Source: Bradyrhizobium sp. SSBR45G
GTDB lineage: Bacteria > Pseudomonadota > Alphaproteobacteria > Rhizobiales > Xanthobacteraceae
Length of the DNA: 64,000 nt
NCBI RefSeq assembly: GCF_030159255.1
Contig: NZ_BSCT01000015.1
Span: forward strand, 1-64,000
Direction: 5' to 3'
Part shown: piece after piece, positions 7,477 through 15,117 of the stretch
Position numbering within the stretch: position 1 is the first letter of the stretch
How the letters are laid out: every line of letters starts with the position of its first letter
Program-made: the position numbers and the translations under genes
Notes under the pieces: model-generated
Seen by the model: only the letters and a program-made list of their open reading frames with translations
The model's database searches: none
What the model was told of the DNA's origin: nothing

Positions 7477-8865
7477 ATGGTTGTCCTCATGAAGCGAATT
7501 CACCACATGAACGATTCCTCTGAACTGCGTCGCTTGCTCATCTCGCCCACCAGGCGTGAGCTGATCGCGGGGGCGGTCGCCCTCGGCGCCGCAGCGATCG
7601 GTGCTCCGCGCTCTGTTCTGGCACAGACGCGGGTGCCGATCCCGGCTGGCGAATTCGCGCCGATCCCGATCGCGGTCCCGCCGTTCGTGCCGGGTGGCGC
7701 CGGCGATGCCGACGTCGCCAACGGCATTGCTCAGGTCATCAACAACAACCTCAAGCGCAGCGGTCTGTTCGCGCCGGTCGACCAGGCCGCGTTCCCCGAG
7801 CGCATCAGCAATTTCGATGCTCCGCCGCAGATCGCGAGCTGGCGGCCGCTCAACATCCAGGGGCTGGTCACCGGCCGCGCCACGCGGCAGCCGGACGGAC
7901 GGCTGAAGGCTGAGTTCCGGCTCTGGGATGCGGTGTCCGGGCAGCAGCGCACCGGGCAGCAATATGTCACGGCGCCGGAATATTGGCGCCGCATCGCCCA
8001 CATCATCTCGGACCAGATCTACACCGCGATGACCGGGGAGAAGGGCTATTTCGACAGCCGCGTCGTGTTCGTCGACGAGAGCGGTCCGGCCGATCGCCGG
8101 GTCAAGCGGCTGGCGCTGATGGACCAGGACGGCGCCAATGTCCGCTATCTGACCCGCGGCGCCGACCTCGTGCTGACGCCGCGGTTCTCGCCGTCGAGCC
8201 AGGAAATCACCTATATGGAGTTCGGGCAGGGCGACCCGAAGGTCTATCTGTTCAACATCGAGACCGGCCAGCGTGAGATCGTCGGCAATTTCCCGGGCAT
8301 GTCGTTCTCGCCGCGCTTCTCGCCGGATGGCCAGCGCATCATCCTGAGCCTGCAGCAGGGCGGCAACTCCAATCTGTTCGTGATGGACCTGCGCTCGCGT
8401 ACGACGACGCGGCTGACCGACACGCCGGCGATCGACACCTCGCCGTGCTACTCGCCGGACGGCAGCCAGATCTGCTTCGAGAGCGATCGCGGCGGCAAGC
8501 CGCAGATCTATGTGATGTCCGCCAATGGCGGCAACGCGCAGCGCATCTCGTTCGGCGAGGGCAGCTACTCGACACCGGTATGGTCGCCGCGCGGCGACTA
8601 CATCGCCTTCACCAAGCAGGGCGGCGGCCAGTTCGCGATCGGCATCATGAAGACCGACGGCTCGGGCGAGCGCATCCTCACCTCCGGCTTCCACAATGAG
8701 GGCCCGACCTTCTCGCCCAACGGCCGCGTGCTGATGTTCTTCCGCGATCTCGGCGGCACCGGCGGTCCGTCGCTGTTTTCGATCGACGTGTCCGGCCGCA
8801 ACGAGCTCAAGGTGCCGACGCCCGGCTACGCCTCTGACCCCGCCTGGTCGCCGCTCCTGTCGTGA
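7477..8865 (+). CDS. tolB: TolB, periplasmic beta-propeller (first copy)
   Basis: About 452-462 residues. Starts at 7477, 7489 and 7507 are all in frame with weak ribosome binding sites. A twin-arginine-like signal (SPTRRELIAGAVALGAAAIG...SVLA) precedes the mature N-terminal domain (about 50-180), followed by a six-bladed propeller with typical TolB blades (FSPDGQRI, YSPDGSQICFESDRGGKPQIY, FSPNGRVLMFF). TolB binds Pal and is displaced by TolA during outer-membrane constriction. The 3' third (8410-8865) is almost identical at DNA level to that of the tandem copy downstream, while the rest is only moderately similar. Confidence 0.95.
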   Translation: MVVLMKRIHHMNDSSELRRLLISPTRRELIAGAVALGAAAIGAPRSVLAQTRVPIPAGEFAPIPIAVPPFVPGGAGDADVANGIAQVINNNLKRSGLFAPVDQAAFPERISNFDAPPQIASWRPLNIQGLVTGRATRQPDGRLKAEFRLWDAVSGQQRTGQQYVTAPEYWRRIAHIISDQIYTAMTGEKGYFDSRVVFVDESGPADRRVKRLALMDQDGANVRYLTRGADLVLTPRFSPSSQEITYMEFGQGDPKVYLFNIETGQREIVGNFPGMSFSPRFSPDGQRIILSLQQGGNSNLFVMDLRSRTTTRLTDTPAIDTSPCYSPDGSQICFESDRGGKPQIYVMSANGGNAQRISFGEGSYSTPVWSPRGDYIAFTKQGGGQFAIGIMKTDGSGERILTSGFHNEGPTFSPNGRVLMFFRDLGGTGGPSLFSIDVSGRNELKVPTPGYASDPAWSPLLS

Positions 8866-8875
8866 CGAAAGCGGG
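8410..8875 (+). repeat. Direct repeat, copy 1 (3' end of tolB)
   Basis: About 466 bp that match 9831-10296 with roughly 15 differences by eye (about 97% identity), at a constant offset of 1421 nt. The match begins near CGGCTGACCGACACGCC and ends about 10 nt after the stop codon. Upstream of it the two tolB genes diverge abruptly, which points to gene conversion. Confidence 0.9.
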
Positions 8876-8896
8876 CGTGGCTGACGGCTCGCCCGC
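8871..8896 (+). terminator. GC hairpin after first tolB
   Basis: GCGGGCG (8871-8877) pairs with CGCCCGC (8890-8896), just after the tolB stop. There is no T-tract, so it may stabilise the mRNA or attenuate read-through into the second tolB rather than terminate fully. Confidence 0.35.
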
Positions 8897-8963
8897 GGTG
8901 CTTCTGCGTTGTCATCTGATCACAGACCGGATCTGCAGATTACACAGGTGCAAAGGTGCATGG

Positions 8964-10286
8964 ATGCTGACGCGCCGGCATGTCGTGACCGTCCTCGGAG
9001 CGCTTGCGATGCAGCCGGCTGCGACCGGCAGATCGCCGGCGCAGAGCGCTTTGCGGATCCAGCCGGTGCTGCAAGATCCCGCGTCGATTCTGTTGGCCGT
9101 GATTCCCTTTACGGGCGGACAGGCCGACGGTGGTCTCGCCTCCGGCCTGTCGCAGATCATCAGCGACGATCTCAACGGCAGCCGCCTCATCCAGTCGGTT
9201 GCTTCAGCCGCCTCGTTCGAACGCGTGATCGATTTCGACAGTCCGCCGCGCCCGGAGCGCCTGCGGGCTCTGCATGCGGATGCCATGGTGGTCGGACGGG
9301 CCATCCGCCATGACGATGGGCGCGTCGAGGTTGCCTTCAGATTGTACGACGTGGCCTCCGGTCACCAGCGCATCGGACAGCGCTACGTCGCGCCACCCGA
9401 TCACTGGCGCCGCATCGCGCACATCATCTCGGACCAGATCTATGGATGCCTGGTGGGGGACAGCAAAGGCTATTTCGACAGCCGGGTCGCCTACATCGAA
9501 GGCGAGGGCGCGGGGCACCGGCCTGGGCGACTCGCGCTGATGGATCGTGACGGCGCCAACATGCGCTATCTGACTGCCGGGGCGGCGGCGATGCGGCCGC
9601 GCTTTTCCTCGGCCGGCCACGAGATCTGCTACGTCGACACGGACGGCGGCGCACCCCGCCTGCTGCTGCTCAACATTGCGAGCGGCCAAGGCGAGATCCT
9701 CGGCAAGCTGCCAGGCCTGGTGAAGTCGGCGCCGAGCTTCGCACCGGATGATAAGCGGATCGCCATCGGCATCGAGCAGGGAGATCACGGAAACCTGTTC
9801 GCGGTCGACCTCGACACCAAGAGCATCACACGGCTCACCGACACGCCGGCGATCGACACCTCGCCGTGCTACTCGCCGGACGGCAGCCAGATCTGCTTCG
9901 AAAGCGATCGCGGCGGCAAGCCGCAGATCTATGTGATGTCGGCCAATGGCGGCAACGCGCAGCGCATCACGTTCGGCGAGGGCAGCTACTCGACACCGGT
10001 TTGGTCGCCGCGCGGCGACACCATCGCCTTCACCAAGCAGGGCGGCGGCCAGTTCGCGATCGGCATCATGAAGACCGACGGCTCGGGCGAGCGCATCCTC
10101 GCCTCCGGCTTCCACAATGAGGGCCCGACCTTCTCGCCCAACGGCCGCGTGCTGATGTTCTTCCGCGATCTCGGCGGCACCGGTGGTCCGTCGCTGTTTT
10201 CGATCGACGTGTCCGGCCGCAATGAGCTCAAAGTGCCGACGCCCGGCTACGCCTCGGACCCCGCCTGGTCGCCGCTGTTGTCGTGA
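8964..10286 (+). CDS. TolB paralogue (second tandem copy)
   Basis: A 440-residue TolB-family protein. I chose ATG 8964 because AAAGG lies 7 nt upstream and the product then begins with a signal-like MLTRRHVVTVLGALAMQPAA; the frame is open back to 8862. The N-terminal domain and first blades (about 1-290) are well diverged from the upstream TolB. The last 150 residues differ at only three positions (Ser/Thr, Tyr/Thr and Thr/Ala). The spacing between motifs is intact and no stop is present, so it is probably expressed. It may be an alternative Pal- or TolA-binding partner. It sits first in the block that separates tolB from pal. Confidence 0.88.
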   Translation: MLTRRHVVTVLGALAMQPAATGRSPAQSALRIQPVLQDPASILLAVIPFTGGQADGGLASGLSQIISDDLNGSRLIQSVASAASFERVIDFDSPPRPERLRALHADAMVVGRAIRHDDGRVEVAFRLYDVASGHQRIGQRYVAPPDHWRRIAHIISDQIYGCLVGDSKGYFDSRVAYIEGEGAGHRPGRLALMDRDGANMRYLTAGAAAMRPRFSSAGHEICYVDTDGGAPRLLLLNIASGQGEILGKLPGLVKSAPSFAPDDKRIAIGIEQGDHGNLFAVDLDTKSITRLTDTPAIDTSPCYSPDGSQICFESDRGGKPQIYVMSANGGNAQRITFGEGSYSTPVWSPRGDTIAFTKQGGGQFAIGIMKTDGSGERILASGFHNEGPTFSPNGRVLMFFRDLGGTGGPSLFSIDVSGRNELKVPTPGYASDPAWSPLLS

Positions 10287-10296
10287 CGACAGCGGG
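9831..10296 (+). repeat. Direct repeat, copy 2 (3' end of tolB paralogue)
   Basis: The second member of the roughly 466-bp, 97%-identical pair (see 8410-8875). Identity stops at both ends within a few bases, inside the coding region on the left and about 10 nt after the stop on the right. Confidence 0.9.
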
Positions 10297-10312
10297 CCCG
10301 CCGTGGCCCGCT
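10291..10312 (+). terminator. Hairpin after second tolB
   Basis: AGCGGGCC (10291-10298) pairs perfectly with GGCCCGCT (10305-10312) around a 6-nt loop, 5 nt after the stop codon. No T-run follows. The 249 nt from the stop to the next gene hold no other feature I can support. Confidence 0.4.
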
Positions 10313-10535
10313 CACGCCGTGGTGGACGCGATTGTTCGATTCACGTCATACGTGCCGTTGAAAAAATTGGAACCGCTCGTTGCAGCAACTGGGTAGTGTT
10401 TGCCTAGTTTGCTGAATTCTCGGCGTTTTTTGCGTGTGTTCGCGATGCGGCAACGCTCCGCTAACGATGTTCCCTCAGAAAGACTTCATCTGCGAACGGT
10501 AATGTTTGCGCACCGAACAGAACGCGTGCGTCCGA

Positions 10536-12875
10536 ATGCAGCTTGCCAGTCAGAACCGAGAAGACGATCGAAAGTTGTCGCCCGCCATCCAGGCGGCGCT
10601 CGTCGACTCCCTCTTCCAGGATCCCGGCCCGATGTTTGCCGGCGCGCTCTGCGCCGCCGTCGCGGCCGTCATGACCGCCATCAAGAGCGGCGATGCCAAT
10701 TTGTGGCCATGCGCGGTCATGCTCATCATCGCCGGCGGGCTTCGCTCGCTCGATATGCGCTACTACCGGCAACTCTGTGACAGCGGCCGGCTGACGCAGG
10801 AAGCGGTCGCGCGCTGGGAGATCCGCTATCAGATCGGCGCGATGCTGTACGCGCTCGTGCTCGGCGTCTGGTGCGTCGTCGCCGTGGCTGACAACAGCGA
10901 CCCGGTCGTGCACCTCATCGCGCTCGCGGTCACGCTCTGCTACATGTCGGCGGGCGCCGGCCGGACCTATGGCCGGCCATGGATCTTCCACGTTCAGATC
11001 CTGCTCGCCTGTGGACCGCTCGCCATCGCGCTCGCGCTGCAAGGCAGTCCCTACTACATGGGGATGGCGGCGTTCTGCGTGCTGTTCTTTCTGTCGCTCA
11101 AGCACATCTCGGCGAACCTGCAGCGGATCTTCGTCCAGGCCTTCGTCGCCCGCGAGGGCGAGGCTGCGCTGGCCAAGCAGTTCGACACCGCGCTCAACAA
11201 CATGCCGCACGGCCTGTGCATGTTCCGTCCGGACGGACGCCTCGCGGTCATGAACCACCGCTTCGGCGAGATGATGGGCCTGCCGGACGACATCCTGCAG
11301 CGCGGCGGCAAGGCCGCCGATATCATCAACGCCTGCGTCATCTCCGGCGTGATCTCCGCCTCGAGCGGCAGGATGATCCTGTCCGAGATCGAGAACACCA
11401 AGACGCACAACATCATCACCAGCGATCCCGACATCGTGCGCGACCGCTCGCTGTCGTGGACCTTCCAGCCGATGGCCGATGGCGGCGCGGTGGTGCTGCT
11501 CGAGGACATCACCGAGCGTCAGCACGCCGAGGCCAGGATCTCGCATCTCGCCCGCTACGACGAGCTCACGACCCTGCCGAACCGCGTCAGCTTCCGCGAC
11601 GAGATCGAGCGTCTGCTCAAGATCCCGCAGCGTCATGGCGAGCTGTCGGCGCTGCTGTTCGTCGATCTCGACCGCTTCAAGCAGGTCAACGATACGCTCG
11701 GTCATCCCTGCGGCGACCAGTTGCTGTGTGCGGTGTCGGAGCGGCTGCGCGACATGCTGCGCCCGGAGGATTTCGTCGCCCGCTTCGGCGGCGACGAGTT
11801 CGTCGTGTTCCAGCGCAACATCCGCTCCAACGACGACGCCGCGGTGCTGGCGCGCCGCATCGTCGATCAGCTGAGCGAGCGCTACAAGATCGACAATCAT
11901 CTCGTGGAGATCGGCGCCAGCGTCGGCATCGCCATGACCGCGCCGGGGATCAGCGCCGACACGCTGCTCAAGAACGCCGACATGGCGCTCTACCGTGCCA
12001 AGGCCGAGGGCCGCGGCACGTTCTGCTTCTTCCGCGATGAGCTCGCCCAGACCGTCGAAGCGCGCCGCATCCTCGAGCTCGACCTGCGCAAGGCGCTGGC
12101 CAATGAGGAGTTCGAGCTGTTCTATCAGCCGCTGGTCAACCTGAAGTCCGGCAAGATCTCGACCTGCGAGGCGCTGCTGCGCTGGAATCATCCGGTGCGC
12201 GGCACGGTCTCGCCTGTCGACATCATCCCGGTCGCCGAAGACATGGGCCTGATCGTCGACCTCGGACGCTGGATCCTGCGCAAGGCGTGCCTGGAATGCA
12301 TGAAGTGGCCGGAGGCGGTGAGCGTCGCCGTCAACTTCTCGCCGCAGCAGTTCCACCAGCGCGACGTGCTCAGCGAGGTGCGCTACGCGCTCGAAGTCTC
12401 GGGCCTGCCGCCGCACCGCCTGGAGATCGAGATCACCGAATCCTCGCTGTTGCGCAACACGCAGTTGACCCATGACGTGCTGTCGCAACTTCATATGCTC
12501 GGCGTGCGGATCTCGCTCGACGATTTCGGCACCGGCTATTCGAGCCTCAGCTATCTGCACAACTTCCCGCTGGAAAAGGTCAAGATCGACCGCTCCTTCC
12601 TCGAAGGCATCGACAGCGACCGGCCTTTGACCCTGCTGCGCGGCGTCGCCCGGCTGTCGGCCGATCTCGGCATGTCGGTCGTGGTCGAGGGCATCGAGAC
12701 CAACGAGCAGCTCGAGCTGGTCAGTGTCGACGGTACCGTCACCGAGGCGCAGGGCTATCTGTTCAGCCGTCCGGTGCCCGCGGTGCGTATCCGCCAGCTG
12801 CTCAATGCCTCCCACGGGCGCCGATCGACCGAAGAGCCGATCGCAGCCCTCGTGGCCACGCGCTCGATCGCCTGA
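10536..12875 (+). CDS. Membrane-bound PAS-GGDEF-EAL c-di-GMP protein
   Basis: A 779-residue protein. The N-terminal part (about 20-190) has about six membrane segments, for example GAMLYALVLGVWCVVAVA and WIFHVQILLACGPLAIALAL. A PAS-like sensor (about 205-325) follows, then GGDEF with an intact active site (FGGDEFVVF, residues 418-422) and an RxxD inhibitory site (RPED) five residues before it. The EAL domain has CEALLRW (E545-L547), NFSPQQF, EITESSLL, DDFGTGYSSL and the KIDRSF loop, so phosphodiesterase activity is expected too. It lies between tolB2 and pal, suggesting an envelope link. ATG 10536 lacks a strong ribosome binding site; a TTG at 10506 is an alternative. Confidence 0.93.
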   Translation: MQLASQNREDDRKLSPAIQAALVDSLFQDPGPMFAGALCAAVAAVMTAIKSGDANLWPCAVMLIIAGGLRSLDMRYYRQLCDSGRLTQEAVARWEIRYQIGAMLYALVLGVWCVVAVADNSDPVVHLIALAVTLCYMSAGAGRTYGRPWIFHVQILLACGPLAIALALQGSPYYMGMAAFCVLFFLSLKHISANLQRIFVQAFVAREGEAALAKQFDTALNNMPHGLCMFRPDGRLAVMNHRFGEMMGLPDDILQRGGKAADIINACVISGVISASSGRMILSEIENTKTHNIITSDPDIVRDRSLSWTFQPMADGGAVVLLEDITERQHAEARISHLARYDELTTLPNRVSFRDEIERLLKIPQRHGELSALLFVDLDRFKQVNDTLGHPCGDQLLCAVSERLRDMLRPEDFVARFGGDEFVVFQRNIRSNDDAAVLARRIVDQLSERYKIDNHLVEIGASVGIAMTAPGISADTLLKNADMALYRAKAEGRGTFCFFRDELAQTVEARRILELDLRKALANEEFELFYQPLVNLKSGKISTCEALLRWNHPVRGTVSPVDIIPVAEDMGLIVDLGRWILRKACLECMKWPEAVSVAVNFSPQQFHQRDVLSEVRYALEVSGLPPHRLEIEITESSLLRNTQLTHDVLSQLHMLGVRISLDDFGTGYSSLSYLHNFPLEKVKIDRSFLEGIDSDRPLTLLRGVARLSADLGMSVVVEGIETNEQLELVSVDGTVTEAQGYLFSRPVPAVRIRQLLNASHGRRSTEEPIAALVATRSIA

Positions 12876-12947
12876 TCGGCGCGCCTCAGCCGGGCATTTG
12901 CCGCGTCTGCCCCGCGCATCAGCGCAGGTCCCGGCGCGGAACCATTG

Positions 12948-13178
12948 TTACGACGGCAACGCGATCCTCCAGCGAGGCCCCCCGCGAGCCCCGGACGCCG
13001 ATTCCCGTCGCCTCAACGCTGTCCAACGGACACCGGTCGCGACCAGCGCGTCACGAACCGCCAGCGCGCGGCGCTTTGAAAGTCCATGATTGTCATCCGC
13101 GTCGCCGACGCTGCCGGCGCTCGCGCGTGCTGTCCGCAGCCCGGGGCCCCTGCGCGCCGAGCATGGCGGCCATGTCAC
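12948..13178 (-). pseudogene. Possible remnant of an OmpA-like C-terminal domain
   Basis: On the minus strand the 76-codon frame contains DNHGLSKRRALAVRDALV followed by ATGV. This matches the conserved OmpA/MotB/Pal segment (Asn, Leu-Ser-x-Arg-Arg-Ala, then a helix ending in a Gly-Val turn). The following ESASGARGGPRWRIALPS recalls the GESRP...NRRV ending, but the expected upstream GHTD strand is missing and no signal or ribosome binding site is seen. It lies in the 550-nt gap (12876-13425) between the GGDEF-EAL gene and the acyltransferase. I read it as a degraded gene. Chance similarity in GC-rich DNA is possible. Confidence 0.42.
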
Positions 13179-13348
13179 GAGCAGCAGGACAACCGCACGT
13201 CGTATCAGGCGAGGGCAGGGCGCGCGTATGCCACGCGCTTCAGTTTCGAATTGGTACGTAGCTGCTCCAAAGCGATCCGCTTGGCTTCTCTGCTCCCCTT
13301 GTAAGTTACGGTTGTGACACCGGGAATCTACGTGCCGTTAACTGTGTA

Positions 13349-13369
13349 CCGGCGAAAGCTTTGCGCCGG
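13349..13369. repeat. Short inverted repeat before the acyltransferase gene
   Basis: CCGGCG and CGCCGG arms flank an AAAGCTTTG centre. It lies 3 nt upstream of the perfect CtrA box at 13372, so it may be part of the same control region. Confidence 0.4.
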
Positions 13370-13371
13370 AA

Positions 13372-13386
13372 TTAACGCACTGTTAA
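13372..13386. promoter_or_regulatory. CtrA-type box TTAA-N7-TTAA
   Basis: TTAACGCACTGTTAA is an exact match to the alphaproteobacterial CtrA consensus. It lies 39 nt before the ATG of the FeeM-like gene, where an activator or repressor of that promoter would sit. Confidence 0.7.
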
Positions 13387-13425
13387 TCTCATAACTACGC
13401 GTAAGAGTTGTGAAAGGGATTGCGA

Positions 13426-14148
13426 ATGAAGTCGGCGGCTAGAGTGACTGCCGTTGCTGATCAGAAGTCGGATGCACTCGACAATGTGGATTATCGGCTG
13501 GCTGTGACGGCTGAAGACAAGGACGAGATCTATCGGCTGCGCTACCGCGCCTATCTTCGCGAGGGCGCCATTCTCCCCTCCGCCAGCGAGCGCGTCACCG
13601 ACGAATACGATGATCTTCCGAACAGCTTCATCTTCGGCGTCTACGTCGATGGCGAGCTTTACAGTTCGATCCGCATCAGCGTGCTGAATACGCAATGGCG
13701 CCGGTCGCTGTCGTCGGACATGTTCGCCGATCTGCTGCATCCCGAGCTCGATCGCGGCAAGGTCATGATCGATCCGACCCGGTTCGTGGCCGACTACGAA
13801 AAGGCCCGGCTGTTTCCGGCGCTTCCCTATGTGACGGTCAGGCTCGGCTACGTCGCCTGCGCCCATTTCAACGCCGACATCGGTCTCGCCAATGTCAGGC
13901 CGGAACATCGTGCCTTCTACAAGAGGGTGTTCCTGCAGGAGCCCTGGGGTGAGCCGCGGCTCTACTCGGGACTGACCAAGCCGGTCGGCCTCATGGCGGC
14001 GCATTATCCCAAGATCCGCGACCGCGTGTTCCAGCGCTTTCCGTTCATGCGCTCCAGCGCGTTCGAGCGGCGGATGCTGTTCGACCGGCCGGCGCCGGAT
14101 GCGTTCACCGATTCGTTCAGGATCGAGCCAGTCGCCAAGGCTGGCTGA
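13426..14148 (+). CDS. FeeM/LuxI-like N-acyltransferase (N-acyl amino acid synthase type)
   Basis: A 240-residue protein of the GNAT/autoinducer-synthase fold. The region around residues 25-50 (DEIYRLRYRAYLREG) is the typical acyl-HSL/FeeM-like opening. It is followed by FIFGVYVDGELYSSIRISVL, the central strand, and DPTRFVADYEKARLFPALPYV, which recalls FeeM-type N-acyl amino acid synthases and exosortase-associated acyltransferases. FeeM transfers long acyl chains from acyl carrier protein to an amino acid. GAAAGGGA precedes ATG 13426. A perfect CtrA box lies just upstream. It sits between a c-di-GMP protein and pal. The substrate and product are unknown, and it is not a canonical LuxI. Confidence 0.68.
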   Translation: MKSAARVTAVADQKSDALDNVDYRLAVTAEDKDEIYRLRYRAYLREGAILPSASERVTDEYDDLPNSFIFGVYVDGELYSSIRISVLNTQWRRSLSSDMFADLLHPELDRGKVMIDPTRFVADYEKARLFPALPYVTVRLGYVACAHFNADIGLANVRPEHRAFYKRVFLQEPWGEPRLYSGLTKPVGLMAAHYPKIRDRVFQRFPFMRSSAFERRMLFDRPAPDAFTDSFRIEPVAKAG

Positions 14149-14180
14149 TTCCAGGCTGGCTGATTCAACGCCGGCTGATC
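14138..14180. repeat. Tandem duplication across the acyltransferase stop codon
   Basis: AGGCTGGCTGATTC occurs at 14138-14151 and again at 14153-14166, with a partial third copy (GCCGGCTGATC) ending at 14180. The first copy carries the stop codon TGA, and the second would place another in a neighbouring register. It looks like replication slippage. Confidence 0.7.
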
Positions 14181-14314
14181 GCCGGCCACAATCGGCGTGA
14201 AAACGGCTGCCCGGCCGGTTCGATCTGCGACTTTGCCGCAAGATTCAGCGAAAAAGCGCCGTGGTCCAGGCGCGTGGCCGCTTGCCTTCACCCTGGCGCC
14301 ACATTTACAACCCA

Positions 14315-14406
14315 TTAACCATCAGGGCCGCTTTTTCGGGTTTCGTTAGCATTTGACGGGGTTCGGCAAGGCCTCATCAAGGTTGACGGAACGTTCGCTT
14401 AACCAT
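14315..14406 (+). promoter_or_regulatory. pal promoter region with two CtrA half-sites
   Basis: TTAACCAT, the short CtrA motif, occurs at 14315-14322 and 14399-14406, with TTGACG elements between them (near 14353 and 14383). The 310-nt gap (14149-14458) has no coding potential I can support. Together these suggest that pal has its own promoter, separate from tolQRAB, and possibly cell-cycle control. Confidence 0.5.
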
Positions 14407-14458
14407 CGCCCTGTAGACCGGATGGCAGTCTAAGAACGTGAGCGTGGAGGCTCCGGGA

Positions 14459-14953
14459 ATGAAATATCACATGCGTATCCTCCAGGGATTGAAGTTGGCT
14501 GCCGTGCTCGCGGTTGCGCTGTCCATGGGCGCTTGCGCGAATAAGAGCCTGACCGACGCCAACGCCATGGCAGGTGGCGCGGCTTCTCCGGGCAGCCAGC
14601 AGGATTTCGTCGTGAACGTCGGAGATCGCGTCTTCTTCGAGAGCGACCAGACCGACCTCACGCCCCAGGCCATCGCCACGCTCGAGAAGCAGGCGCAGTG
14701 GCTGCAGAGCTATCCGCGCTACAGCTTCACGATCGAAGGTCATGCCGACGAGCGCGGCACCCGCGAATACAACATCGCCCTCGGCGCGCGCCGTGCGCAG
14801 TCGGTCCGCAACTTCCTGGTCTCGCGCGGCATCGATCAGGGCCGCATGCGCACGATCTCCTATGGCAAGGAACGGCCGGTCGCGGTCTGCAACGACATCT
14901 CCTGCTGGTCGCAGAACCGCCGCGCGGTCACTGTGCTGAACGCCAGTTCATAA
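14459..14953 (+). CDS. pal: Pal, peptidoglycan-associated lipoprotein
   Basis: A 164-residue lipoprotein. A signal peptide (ILQGLKLAAVLAVALSMGA) leads to lipobox MGAC with Cys26 as the acylated residue. A short linker is followed by the OmpA-like peptidoglycan-binding domain (about 55-160), with GHADERGTREYNIALGARRA and NRRAVTVLN. Pal anchors the outer membrane to peptidoglycan and binds TolB. GGAGG lies 9 nt before ATG 14459; ATG 14471 is also in frame. Unlike most alphaproteobacterial loci, pal is separated from tolB by about 5.6 kb and followed by a strong terminator. Confidence 0.96.
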   Translation: MKYHMRILQGLKLAAVLAVALSMGACANKSLTDANAMAGGAASPGSQQDFVVNVGDRVFFESDQTDLTPQAIATLEKQAQWLQSYPRYSFTIEGHADERGTREYNIALGARRAQSVRNFLVSRGIDQGRMRTISYGKERPVAVCNDISCWSQNRRAVTVLNASS

Positions 14954-14973
14954 AGCTGAACGAATGGGTTGCT

Positions 14974-15014
14974 GATGAAGCCGGCGTCGGTCACCGACGC
15001 CGGCTTCATCTTTT
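14974..15014 (+). terminator. Strong intrinsic terminator after pal
   Basis: A perfect 17-bp stem, GATGAAGCCGGCGTCGG (14974-14990) with its complement at 14994-15010, a 3-nt loop and TTTT (15011-15014). It lies 21 nt after the pal stop and should separate pal from cpoB transcription. Confidence 0.93.
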
Positions 15015-15117
15015 CGTCTTCGCTTGAACGTCATTTGTCGCTATTGCGGTTTTGCCGTACAGCCTCGCCACGAGGCTTTGATTTTCAACCTCTCGCCGAT
15101 CCGGTCGTCAGGGCAGC

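Noticed and set aside
10461..12815. 784-codon open frame antisense to the GGDEF-EAL gene
   Set aside because: Its protein is low-complexity Arg/His/Asp/Gln-rich with no domain, as expected from the complement of a GC-rich gene. The sense strand carries intact GGDEF and EAL motifs.
12724..13089. 121-codon plus-strand frame running past the end of the GGDEF-EAL gene
   Set aside because: It begins inside the EAL gene in another frame, has no ribosome binding site, and its protein is Arg/Ser/Pro-rich without motifs.
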